DNA of 64,000 nt, from contig CM114273.1 in the NCBI GenBank assembly GCA_050084515.1, positions 9,920,001 through 9,984,000 on the forward strand. Reading direction: 5' to 3'. Under the pieces are notes generated by a model that was not told the origin of the DNA, ran no database searches, and saw only the letters and a list, made by a program, of their open reading frames with translations. Numbering within the stretch: position 1 is the first letter of the stretch; each line of letters starts with the position of its first letter. Positions 22,862-32,967 of the stretch are shown here, piece by piece. The DNA comes from Blasia pusilla (taxonomy: Eukaryota; Marchantiophyta; Marchantiopsida; Blasiales). A program made the position numbers and the translations under genes.

Positions 22862-23544
22862 ATGTGACTTCCTAATACTCCCATGCGACTCGAGCTAGAA
22901 GCCTCTCCTCATCCCCGTAAGGAGGTACAATTGTAATCGGAAAACAAACCAAGCCTGCTCTGGATTCAGTACCCACAAGATCATAAACTTGTCTTCTTCA
23001 TTCCGTGATCGCCTTTGGTGTGATAGCCATACGAATGCAATGGAGGCATGAGGCCGACCACCTTCGCGAAGAAACAGCCAATACAATTAAAATTACACTG
23101 TCAGAGCATATCCAGGTCCCAGTCAAATTTGATAAAGTCAGAAAGCCACATAACTGAATTTGATTTCCAGAAGGACGCACAAGGGACTGTTTTGATTCAG
23201 CCAGACCTATTCGCAAGGGAATATCATTCCCATGCAACTTTCGCCCATTTTTACTACGTCTTTGGCAAGGTTATCCTCCCACCTCATGCGCCTAACTCTA
23301 GGCCAAGCGAGCGACAAGCAAATGATCCAATCCTGTTTGAATAACCACACGTCCTCCTTCCAGAGTTTGAAACTTGCGTCGTCACGAAACTGTTTGCTCA
23401 TAGTTATCTTAGCCAAACCCCCACTCCTCTAGATAGCCAGTGGAGAATGAGACCACCACACTCGCAGGACTCTGAAATAAAACATCGGGACTCGGCAAAA
23501 ACTCTTCGTGTGCAAGGGGCCGATTCCATGGAGTCATTTTAGTA

Positions 23545-23580
23545 CGTCAATGTGTGTACGCAGCCGTACACACATTGACG
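23545..23580. repeat. Perfect hairpin, 16-bp arms and 4-base loop
   Basis: Arms 23545-23560 (CGTCAATGTGTGTACG) and 23565-23580 are exact reverse complements around CAGC. Such a short loop with perfect arms suggests a foldback element or a recent templated event rather than old decay. Confidence 0.85.
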
Positions 23581-23661
23581 CTTTTCCAAAGGGTAGACGT
23601 GCGGAAGGTTGTTACAATGATGGATTAGGGGGTCTCATTTTCCCGGCTATTTTGCCCGAAT

Positions 23662-23704
23662 CCGGAATCGTCCTGATTCGGCCCCCCAATCCGGACGATT
23701 CCGG
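23662..23704. repeat. Perfect inverted repeat, 12-bp arms
   Basis: Arms CCGGAATCGTCC (23662-23673) and GGACGATTCCGG (23693-23704) flank a 19-base loop. It lies midway between the two longer hairpins. Confidence 0.75.
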
Positions 23705-23760
23705 CGGCCGGCCCGGCAAGCCATCCGGACTGGAATAGGAGAGGGGGTGGGAGCCTTACT

Positions 23761-23824
23761 GCATCCCTTATACTTATGCATGTCTAGTGCGACAGCCGTA
23801 GACATGCATAAGTATAAGGGATGC
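23761..23824. repeat. Perfect hairpin, 26-bp arms and 12-base loop
   Basis: Positions 23761-23786 and 23799-23824 are exact reverse complements over 26 bp, around the loop GTGCGACAGCCG. The loop shares the string CAGCCGTA with the hairpin at 23545-23580 when the first arm bases are included. The length is compatible with a small-RNA hairpin or a foldback transposon end. Nothing shows expression. Confidence 0.9.
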
Positions 23825-24379
23825 TCGGGAAGAACTCAGGGCGGAAAGACACTCCCGAGCAACGCCAAAGCGGGTAGTTCGGGAGCTACCCATGTGGGAT
23901 CTAGCGAGTCCCCATATGGCCGGTAAAATGACAACCCCTACTATTTTCGCCAATGTCGGGAGAACCGGGGTTACATGTTGAGCTGGCGAGATGAAATTGA
24001 CAATTATCGATGCAGATTTTGAATTACCAGCGGGAAACCGACGAGATTTATAGGGGCTCCTTTGTATTCGTGTCGAAATATCCGAAGGGTATTAGCAAAA
24101 CTTCAAGATTTATGTCTTGTTTTGAACACACCGGAGAAGTACATGTTCTCGCGAAAAAAATCCCCGGACCTTGGTTTATGCAACCAAAGGTTTCACGGCT
24201 ATCCTCCTCTAGGGTAGCCGCGACTTGCCCATGAGGACGCGGCCCCTTTATGCTTTATTATAATACAAACCCCTGCAGTTTTGTATGCTATGACGTTGGG
24301 TACTAGAAAAACAGGTTTCACTATTCTGCTTTCTAATTTAATTTTACCCATTAATGTAGGTTAAATTTTGGTTAGACCA

Positions 24380-25440
24380 TTCTGCAACCGGTCAGAGCCC
24401 AATGGGTTGCACGAAGGGAATCGCATGGGGATTTTTACCAAGATCTTGCAACCTGTTGGACCCCGACGGGTTGCCCCTCAACCTGGATACTCTAACCTAA
24501 AGGCCTCATGGATTCGGACTCCGACGGGTTGCATCATGGCCAAGCAACTAGCAGCACTCTCATGGCGTAACAACCCGTCGGACTCTGACAGGTTGCCGCT
24601 TGACCCCGCCCAGCTCCCATTGGGTTTGGACTAGATCAAGAATAAAGATGCAACCTCTTGGACTCCGACGAGTTTTCGCTTTCCCCAAAGATCATCTACC
24701 AAGCGTGCTATCTCAAGGAGAGAGGTACAACCCGTCAAAGTCCGACGAGTTGGAGGCATGACGAAAATTAACTAAAGGGAGAGAAAATACTTACGTGATC
24801 ATGGAGTGCATGGCCATCTCCACTGTGGCCATGTGATTGGGGTAGGGGTGGAGGACGATTGCTCTCACGCAAAAATGCGCCTCCAAAGAATTTGGGCGCT
24901 CTGCTTCAAACTCGGACCATGCCATAAATATGTGGTTTCCATCCAAGATGAAGAAGTACAAGTTCTCCATCCACTTGTACTTTGTTCTGGCCATTACTTT
25001 CCTGAATTCCGCGTCCCTCATTTTCCAGAACCCATCCATGTTGTCGAGGTCTTCTTCAGTGACCAAGTATTTCTTTCCATGTTCATCATAACGTTGAACA
25101 TAAAATGGAGGAAATTTTTCAACATAGGAAGCTCTTGCAACCAATTGCTTCAACTTGGCGATATCCTCCTCCAACTGAATTTCTCGAACAAATTCCATCA
25201 TTCAAAGTCGGCATAGAGGAATCCTTGATGCCTTCGGGCCATCCACCATTGCCATTGCTTTGCAATTTGCATGAAATTCAACATTGTCAATAAGCAACAG
25301 CTTTCTACAATGATCCTTTTTCGAATGCCAAGAAACAATTTTTGATAATTGCTTACCCTCTCGAAGATTGGGTCAGTGTTGCTTCCGGCGAGTTGCTCGG
25401 GAGCAGCAGCATGAAACTTCACAGGATACTCATCCATAAT
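24380..25440 (-). pseudogene. Diverged ParB-methyltransferase gene fragment (second MULE subfamily)
   Basis: On the minus strand an exon-1 end (MDEYPVKFH to AGSNTDPIFERV, 25437 leftward) is followed by an intron starting GTAAGC. A ParB-like exon then follows (MMEFVREIQ, PPFYVQRYDEHGKKYLV, FFILDGNHIFMAW), ending at a splice donor near 24796. The next intron (24380-24760) has six degraded 25-bp palindromes. The protein is clearly related to the MULE-1 and MULE-3 genes but much further diverged, so it is a second lineage. The DGNH box is kept, with the usual Arg/Lys replaced by Ile. A frame break separates the exon start (YADFE, then a stop) from MMEF. The rest of the gene is missing on both sides. 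Confidence 0.75.
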
Positions 25441-26150
25441 GAAGAGGTCAATTTCTTATAGAGGGTTTGAGGATGACGTTGTGTCTCCTTTCGCGCCCAT
25501 ACACATCGCTACACAACATACATTGTTGTCACCGAACACACACACAAACACGCACGATCCCATGCTAACTCGTGGCATCCAAACAACAAGATAAGAAGTA
25601 CCAAAATATCTCCAATATTGTCACGTCTTTTAGGATAGATCGGTGAGATCTAGTAGAGTGCCTTCGCGAGTAGTGGAGGACAGGCTTTGGAGGTCGAGGA
25701 TGACCCGCCGAGGCCCCGAGAAACCTGAGAGAGCAAGTTTCCCCTTCGTTTCGGCTCATTTGGAGCCATCTTGAGAAACCTACTATTTTAAGTAAGTGCC
25801 ATTTTGAGTATATGGTTGACTATCTACTTTGGGAATTGGCCCTTGACCATCTACATCAGGTCAAGAGCCAAGGAGGTGACTTGGGAGCATAGGTTACCAT
25901 GGAGAGAGCTTGGGAGAGGGGAGGGGTATACCTCAAGGAGAGAGAGCTTGAGAGCTCATTCTCTCTTTGTTGAACCTCTTGACACGAGGCGGCGGAGCTA
26001 TGGTCCCTTGCCTTGTGAGTGTAACCCAAGCCTCTTATTTGGATAGTGGGTTTGGTTTGACATTGAGAGAGACATGTGAGAGTGCATACATGTGAAAGCT
26101 ATGGTGTTGTGAGAGAGATTTCACCTTATTTTACAAAGAGAGAATGAGAG
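25441..26150. repeat. LTR-like repeat associated with gypsy-B2
   Basis: Positions ~25640-26120 match ~47130-47600 in the same orientation, including a shared block CTTGAGAGCTCATTCTCTCT. Positions ~25490-25610 match 46990-47110 in the opposite orientation. The mixture indicates a rearranged LTR or nested terminal repeats. I could not define the TG...CA ends. Confidence 0.5.
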
Positions 26151-28080
26151 GATGAGAGAGCTTCATGGGGAAGCTTGCTGGTTGTTTGATGTTTGGTGCG
26201 GGTTGGGAACCGTGTTCCCCGCTTCATGGCTCATGGGAGTGCTCACGGGAGCAAGAGCCGCGTTGTTTTGACGTTTGTGTGCCAATTTTTTGTGTGACAA
26301 AGTGGCGCACGGAAGCGCTACCCAATTTCTGATAGGGATTGAGTATGGGGGCGGGTTGCCCAATATCAGTGCTCTCGAGAGTACCATGTAGCTTGTTGAA
26401 TTGTATTTTCATAAGTTTTATATTTTTGTTGGGAGAAATCAGCGCGGAAGCGCTACCAAAATTTATGTAGGAGAAGAGACATTGGGATTTACTACAGTCC
26501 CTGTCAATTTTTATTGGAAGGTCTTATTCAAAATATTTTTTGACGCCATCGTAGATCGTAAAGTTTTGCACACTATGCAGTAGACAATGCATGATTTGGA
26601 GCTGTGAGCAGAAAGTTATGGCCAATTTTGCAAAATTTCCATTATTAGGCGATTTTTAGGGTAAAATTGTTCAAACCCTAAACCAACCGCCGTGCCGGCG
26701 GTGGCCGTCGCCTTCAACGGTCCACCATCAATGGTCTGCCTGCGATGGTCCACAGTCCACCGATTAATAGTCCACCGTCAATGGTCTACCGTCATCGTCG
26801 ACAATCAGCTGTCACCGTCAACGGTCCATCGTCGTCGACCGCCGCTCAAAGCCGCATTAGGCCGTTGTCTACCGTTGGTTGCCATTTCCACCATTATGGA
26901 GTGGACGGTCTTCCACGATGATCGTTGATTCTCTAACTTGCGCTGCCACCACGTACTTTGTTGTAGCCGCCATCGTCATCGCAGTTTTGTCATCAACGAG
27001 TGATGGTATGTGACCTCGGATTATGGTAATTGAGTTTTCATTTTATTCTATTATGTTGTGATTGGTAGCCGCTCGACAATGATTAAGTACGGTGTCGTAA
27101 AGGTCGTAGTCGCAACGCGCCGTGCCGCTCGTGGCCGCACCGTACCGTCTCGATCGCGGAGCCGCTCCTTCACTAAGGAGCAGAGCGTGTATATTTCTGA
27201 TTGAGGAGGGTATGTCACAGAGTGCTGCATCCCATTATCGAGTGCCGTGCCATTCTGTAGCCGTTCCGTGCCGCCAGTGCTGCACCGTACTGTTGGATCC
27301 GCACCGCATATAGAGGAGGTTTGAGCAGCGTCAGTACGAGATGAGTACGACTTGCTGATTGGAGGAGTTTTCTTCACGACCGAGTTGGGGTCAAGATTTG
27401 TAGTTATCGAGGAGCGACATCTACATTATTTTCAGGTTACCCATTCTGGTCTCTTACCTTGTACGTGTGAGGGATTTCCGGGTATTGGGAAGTTATTTGG
27501 GATATTGGGTTTCGTGTTGAAGCTGAGAGTACCGATGATGTATGGGTTTAGGGGACATAGACCTGTGTGGGATGTCTAGAGTTGAGGATGGTTTTTCAAT
27601 GAGACGATAGATTAGTTGATTTGTCGGGCCATGGGCGCTTGTTGCCGCACAGCACACATCTCAGTGAGAGAGTGTAGATTGAGTGCCACATGTTTAGTTT
27701 GAGTGATTGAGGGATTACTCGCGAGATTGAGAGTGATCGTGTGAGAGATGGCACGAGGGTCATCACAACCTCCTTTCAGGAGTTTTAGAGGTGAGGTAGT
27801 GAACCTGAGAGTAGCTCTAGAGGGTTTACCCGGAGTGGTGCGAGGTTTCGAGGGTCTCCACGTAAGAGACCATCTCAATCTCCGTGTGTGTCGTCTTCAG
27901 ACAAGGGGGAGCGTGTAGAGGAGTGTGTTAGTGATCCACCATACACATTGAGTGGTCCTACCACTTGGGCGTACAAGATGGACGACATAGGTGGAGGAGG
28001 GCGTAGATTTTCAGGTGTTGTAAGCACTATAGAGCTACACGACTTCATTGCGGAGTTTAGGAGTTGATGTGACTCACAAC
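26151..28080 (+). other. Leader region of gypsy-B2, no clear gene
   Basis: This lies between the LTR-like repeat and gag. At 26690-26870 it has low-complexity direct repeats of GTCCACCGTCAATGGTC-like sequence. The open stretches at 26692-26928 and 27051-27377 look like by-products. A PBS could not be assigned. Confidence 0.4.
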
Positions 28081-29360
28081 AGGCTAGGAACTCTAGAGAG
28101 TTCAACGCGTTTACAACATGGAAGGGTATGTTCCATCATTTAGAGGGGGCACTCATGGACAATTATCATGAGTTCTCCCAAAAATATGCCCAGGAGATTG
28201 AGGCATGGCGACTCTACTATGACCCACACTACATGTCATGGACGGAGCCATTCCTAGATGAGGAGGAGGAGTCATGAGAGGCTACTTCCTCTTCCACGAG
28301 TGATGTTTTAGGAGGGGTCACTTGCACTAGAGTAGTTGCACCGTCTAGTCGGGTTCATCCCAAGTTCAACCGCGTGGTTGAGTTCTTTGCTGAGTTGAGG
28401 GCGAGCTACCAGGGGGTAAGGACGCAGAAGTTGCGGAGCATCCATGACTTCCAAAGGCTCCCGGGCGAGAGTTTGCATGAGGCTTATACTCGCTTGCGCT
28501 GGTTGATTAACATCACTCAAGGGTTGACTGAGGCTCATGCTATCCAGTCATGGTATGCGATGTTGGACCAGACCCTGCGGACACAGGTGCAGGAGGGGTG
28601 CTTCTTATGAACACCTCCCCTACATTGAGAGATGTTTTTAGGACGGCCAAAAACATTGAGCGCAACATGGCCGAGGAGACCGTAGCCACCATGGGTTCTT
28701 TGCCAGAGCAGTCACGATTGTCTGCACCACCAATGCAACAACGTGGATTCTGAGACAGGTCTGTGGCACCACGAGCTCAGGGAGGATACCGGGAGGCCGT
28801 GCCACGGAGACCTATGCCTTCATATGCAGCTCTGCAGCAGCCGCCTACAAGTACTTGTTGGTCATGTGGTGGAGCCCATCATCAGTGCGATTGCACTTGT
28901 CAGGGTCACGGTCGTGTGCCTCAGCATGGAGGAGGAGATGGTGATGCACCAGGAGGTCATCAGTATGACTATTGTCAAAGGTACGGTCACACACGCGCGA
29001 GGTATCTCACTTTGCACCCTAAGTTATGTCCGGACCGAGGGCTAGAGAGGGCACCAGAGCGAGTTGGAGGTCTGGGTGGGCCTAGAGGTCGTGCACAAGG
29101 TGGTTCCGTTGGGGGACGAGGAGTTGGATTTGCCCGAGGGGGTGGTGGAGTTGCCCGTGGAGGAGGTAGAGTCCTACTACCTAGATACGTCGAGGGAGAT
29201 GTCGGGCATGAGGCTGGGATGATTGCTCAAATACAGCAACTGCAACAACAGATTGCCGCTCTGGCATTGAGGTTACCCGATGCCGGATCCGTGGCATCGA
29301 TGTCTTATGCAGCCGAAAAAGATATGGAGGATCATGGTTGGATGTGCGGGGTTGCCTAAA
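28080..29360 (+). pseudogene. Gypsy-B2 gag with zinc-knuckle region
   Basis: Frames at 28374-28610 and 28763-29359 give a retroviral-type gag. There is a capsid-like segment with LPGESLHEAYTRLRWLI, then CWSCGGAHHQCDC and YCQRYGHTRARY, which resemble C-x2-C-x4-H-x4-C knuckles. A Gly/Arg-rich stretch (GGRGVGFARGGGGVARGGGR) follows, and then a Gln-rich end. A frameshift lies near 28610. The knuckle region recurs at 9466-9757. In gag it would bind RNA during particle assembly. Confidence 0.65.
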
Positions 29361-29895
29361 TTTAGGCCACCGTAGTTGTTACACGTGGAGCAGCCGTAGA
29401 GTTGGATCCACAACAAGGGAAAGCCAGGAAATAGACCATGCTTCCTCAGTCCTTCACGTTGTCCGAGGCGATGAGGACCCCATCAATGGGTCATGATCAG
29501 AGTTCTTGGAGAGTTGGTGATGTTGTTGGTGTGCAAGCACGGAGGGCGATGGGAGAAGCGAGTGCAACGACTCCTATTGCTGATGCTCCGGAGGAGCATT
29601 TATCGAGCACGTTGTTGGGGGCGGCCACCGTTGTGTCCCACACTCCTTTATTTTTTGCTTCCGGTGTTATGACGTTGGGAGGTATAGCCGCCAAGGTTTT
29701 TTGACTGGCCGCTACGATGTGTGAGCTAGGAGTTGGAGTTCTTGCATCACATTCAGAGGTGATTGCAGAGGAGGTGATGGACTTGCCTTTGGAGCTTATG
29801 CTCCGGTCGTCCACGTCACATTCATGGCAGGCTGTGGCTAGGATGGCAGAGATGCCCACTAGACCCGCGATAGAGCGTGCCATGAAGAGGTCTCC

Positions 29896-30085
29896 GAGTT
29901 GGTGAGTCCAGGAGGTAGAGCTTTTAATCCGCAATGCATCTTGTTGGATTCAAGAGCGCAACCCCTCATGTTTGGGAAAGCGGCATTGAGAGGATTGGGC
30001 TTGATGAGAGCCGATGTGGAGCGTTATCCATTCCGGATACAGACGTCCTTGGGTGGAGCGAGTACCACACTGTATATCACCTGAT
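29896..30085 (+). pseudogene. Gypsy-B2 aspartic protease remnant
   Basis: CILLDSRAQPLMFGKAALRG fits a retropepsin active-site region (usually L-D-S/T-G-A), but the catalytic Gly is Arg. Gypsy-B1 also has DSR at ~11530. At 46617-46650 gypsy-B4 has a similar region with further change. A shared G-to-R change could be a subfamily mutation or parallel decay. Confidence 0.55.
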
Positions 30086-30553
30086 AGGAGGTTGTGGTGA
30101 GGATTTGCCCCGGACACCCTACAAATGAGTCCGTGGTGTGAGCCAAAATGATAGTGATTGATGTAGAGTCCTAAGACGTCTTGGTTGGTGGAGCAATGTT
30201 ATACCCGATGGGGTTTTCCCTGGATTATTGGAAGGAGTCAGCGTCTTATAGACTAGGATGGCAACCAGGTGATGGGCGCCTTAGCTCATTGCCCATTTGA
30301 TTCACATGTGTAGTGATCGAACGACGGCCAGGAGAGATGGCAATCTTAGCAGCATTTAGCAGCGCCATCACTTGGCCTAGTGATTTGACTGAGGGACATG
30401 TCCATACAGAGGATACGCCCGTTCCTGATATTTCTATGGAGAGGAGTGTCATGGTTTCCGCATCAGTCCGTAGAGGAGAGGTGCCTCTTTGGGGCTCGGA
30501 AGTTTGCACTAGAGTGTGACGGTTCATAGGAACCCGAGGTAGTCGAGAATGCT

Positions 30554-31180
30554 ATGATGACGCCCTTGGACACCACACCCATTGTGTGGCGCATCCCAGA
30601 GGAGGGTATTCAGGTGTTGGATCTCTTTGGAGGGATTAGCACTGGGTTAGCTATTGTTTTGCAAGCAGGAGTACACGTGCAACAGTACCTATATGTGGAG
30701 ATTGATGATGTTGCAAGGCGTGCTTCATTTCACCATGTGGCACAATTACGCCTCTATTTTCCCGACTTGTTGTCTGCATCCGCTGTCCAGTGATACCAAA
30801 GTTCCCTACCACTGGATATTTTATTGCTGGGGGTGCAGAACTTGGAGCGTGGAGGGGCCATAGATTTGGTCATTGCTGGTTGGCCATGTCAGGGCCAATC
30901 GAGTGCTGGACGAGGTAGCGGGTTAGCTGACACTCGGTCCAAGTTGTTTTGGGAGATGATGCGGATTTTGCGACACTTGCATGAGCATTAGTCTCGTTCT
31001 CCAGGATATTCTAGAGAATGTGCCAATTTTTTGGCGATTCGAGGTCCTGCGTGGTGATGAGTGCACATCAGGTGCGAGCATGGATCGGCCCAACATTATT
31101 TTTGGATGCGGCAAGTGTAGGTTCTAGAGCACACCGCCCGTGTCTTTGGTGGACCAACTTGGTCCCACATGAGGTTTTAC
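30554..31180 (+). pseudogene. C5-cytosine DNA methyltransferase domain inside gypsy-B2
   Basis: Motifs of the C5-methyltransferase family appear in canonical order. Motif I is VLDLFGGISTGLA (30614-30652). The acidic Ado-Met ligand region is YLYVEIDDVARRA. Motif IV is DLVIAGWPCQGQSSAGRG (from 30863), with the catalytic PCQ at 30884-30892 and GLADTRSKLFWEMMRIL after it. Motif VI is DILENVP in a shifted frame (~31005-31025). Motif VIII is VGSRAHRPCLWWTNL (31117-31161) in a third frame. A TGA at ~30791 and two frameshifts make it a pseudogene, but the catalytic Cys codon is kept. It lies between protease and RT. Such retrotransposon-borne methyltransferases have been reported from charophytes and dinoflagellates. 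The expected reaction is methyl transfer to cytosine C5 in DNA. Confidence 0.8.
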
Positions 31181-31189
31181 GGAGGGCAT

Positions 31190-31408
31190 ATCGTAAATGG
31201 TAAATGGTAAATAGATCAAGCCCATGGGATCCAAAGGGTCAAAAGGCTAAAAAAAACATTACAAGTCATTCATTCACTGACTCACAAAAAGATCCTAAAG
31301 ACCTTCTCATAGCTATTTCCTAGAGCACTTAAGCGATCAATAATGACATCCCTAATATAACAACCTAAATTATAGGGCACTAGTTGTAAGCACTCGGTAT
31401 GCTAGAGT
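31190..31408. repeat. Short dispersed repeat (MITE/SINE-like) within gypsy-B2
   Basis: The ~180-bp core from TAAATGGTAAATAGATCAAG to ATAACAACCTAAAT recurs at 38597-38775. It splits the gypsy-B2 sequence that reads continuously in gypsy-B3 (at ~42197 on the minus strand), so it is an independent insertion. No coding capacity, no clear terminal inverted repeats. A possible short TAT(G) target duplication flanks it. Confidence 0.65.
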
Positions 31409-32070
31409 GGAGCGCCCCTCCGATTTGTTGGTGGATTCTATTCTAGATCCAGGTCGTCAATCACAGGCAATGAGGCACGATGATCGACCGCCGTTGATTG
31501 TGGTCCACATGATTGGCATGCCATGAGCAGCCTTTCTCACATTGGTGAGTTTTCCCCCTTCCTATGCATTCAAGGAGGCCAAACCTGGCTTGGTTTGGGA
31601 TGACCAGGTACAGAGGTTGGTGGAGCCCAACGCCGGTGAGTGAGAGCGAGCGATGGGATTCCCCACAAGAGTGACGGCACTATCCTCACTATAAGAGGCA
31701 TCACGACGTCATGTCTTGGGTCAGGCGATGGACCTGAATTGCTTGACATGGATTTTTAACTTAGGCGTAGTTGAGCAACGTTGTTTGAGGATGCAATAGA
31801 TCACAGCTATTGCGTTGGTGAGCTCCATGCCTACCAAGACGGTTGAGGCAATGGTCGGGGGTGAGACTCGAGGAGATCGACACACCAAGGGTGATTGGGA
31901 GAGATAACCTTGGACTTCTTGGGATGTTTTGCAAGTACGCCAGGAGATGGTAGCCATGGCATCGAGCGTCGTTCTGGGTACTGCACGTGGAGATGAGAGT
32001 TCAGTTGTCTGAGACGAGGTTGCACCATAGCAACCACCTACACCCGCGTCGGAGAGTCCTACCGTAGTCA

Positions 32071-32550
32071 CAATGGAGACTTGGGAGCTAGATGTGGGCC
32101 CTAAGTTGACAGGAGGAGAGCAGAGCCGTATACACCAGTTCCTTAGGAGTTATAGGAGTTGTTTTTCATTTAGTATGCATGACTTGGGTACGCTGAAGGG
32201 TCCAGGGATCCGCATTGAATTGTCGAGTGACACGCCGATCTTTCGATGATCCTACTGGTATAGTGACATGGAGAGGGCTCTGATTCAGAGTAAGAGCCAG
32301 GACTTGGTTGGAACAAGACTAGTAGAGATGTCGCATGGAGAGTATGCATCTGTCCCTATCATGCTCGCCAAGAAGGATGTGCATGGCAATTGGACGGATA
32401 GGCATATATATGGAGATTACCAACCTATCAATTGGCAGACAAAGTCCGATAGGTATGCCATGCCCACCCCTAAGGAGATCTTTGGTGCAATTGGGCATAC
32501 AAAGGTCTTCAATTCAGTGGATTTGCGAGCCGGATACCATCAACTGCCTA
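32071..32550 (+). pseudogene. Gypsy-B2 reverse transcriptase N-terminus, truncated by MULE-2
   Basis: Frames include VEMSHGEYASVPIMLAKKD, GDYQPINWQTKSDRYAMP and FNSVDLRAGYHQLP, the same boxes as at 12592-13077. Homology stops at base 32550, where the MULE-2 terminus begins. The junction dates MULE-2 insertion after gypsy-B2. Confidence 0.75.
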
Positions 32551-32600
32551 GAGGTGCGGTAAGAGGAGAGGAAGAGAGGAAGAGAGGAGAGAGGAAAGAG
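32551..32600. repeat. Left terminal inverted repeat of MULE-2
   Basis: Starts GAGGTGCGGTAAGAGG and continues GA-rich. It agrees with the MULE-4 end at 43265 and, inverted, with the MULE-1 end at 8289-8333. The abutting gypsy-B2 RT sequence defines the outer edge to within a few bases. Confidence 0.6.
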
Positions 32601-32967
32601 GAAACTACCTTCAACTGAAATAGATACTTTTTTTTTAAGAGAGTTTCCGTTGGGTTGAAGAGAGGAAACTTTTTGTGTGAATTTTTTTGCACTTTTTTGT
32701 TCGGTTATTAAGCAGTCCCACAAGTTTTTTTTTCTCTTCCATATTTTGGCAACCCATCAGAGTCCGAGGAGTTGCAAATTGCACAAAATATACAAAACTG
32801 AAAAATCAGTGGAATCATAAGTGTGGAATCAATCACTTTTTCCATCCAAGGTCTGGAAACAATCTACCATTTGCCCTGGGCTGAATAGAGTTCAAGCTCA
32901 AAGTGAAGGTTCTTGAAAAATGAAAGTACAATCTAAAACCTCATTTTGCATCCTCAAAGTAGTTTGT

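Larger units (their letters stand above)
22862..24370. other. Spacer upstream of host gene 2, with a hairpin cluster
   Basis: The left part (22862 to ~23050) is the presumed promoter and leader of gene 2. No gene is recognised further on. The segment 23540-23900 is GC-rich and holds three perfect inverted repeats, listed separately. From ~24340 the sequence turns into the palindrome-bearing MULE relative. Confidence 0.5.
26151..32550 (+). mobile_element. Gypsy-B2: Ty3/gypsy copy retaining gag, protease, C5-methyltransferase and start of RT
   Basis: The order read directly is gag (28080-29360), protease-like box (29896-30085), C5-methyltransferase (30554-31180), a dispersed repeat insertion (31190-31408), and the RT N-terminus (32071-32550). 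It is cut at 32550 by the left terminal repeat of MULE-2, in the middle of the RT box Y-H-Q-L-P. All frames are broken. RNase H and integrase of the family are seen in gypsy-B3. Confidence 0.8.
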
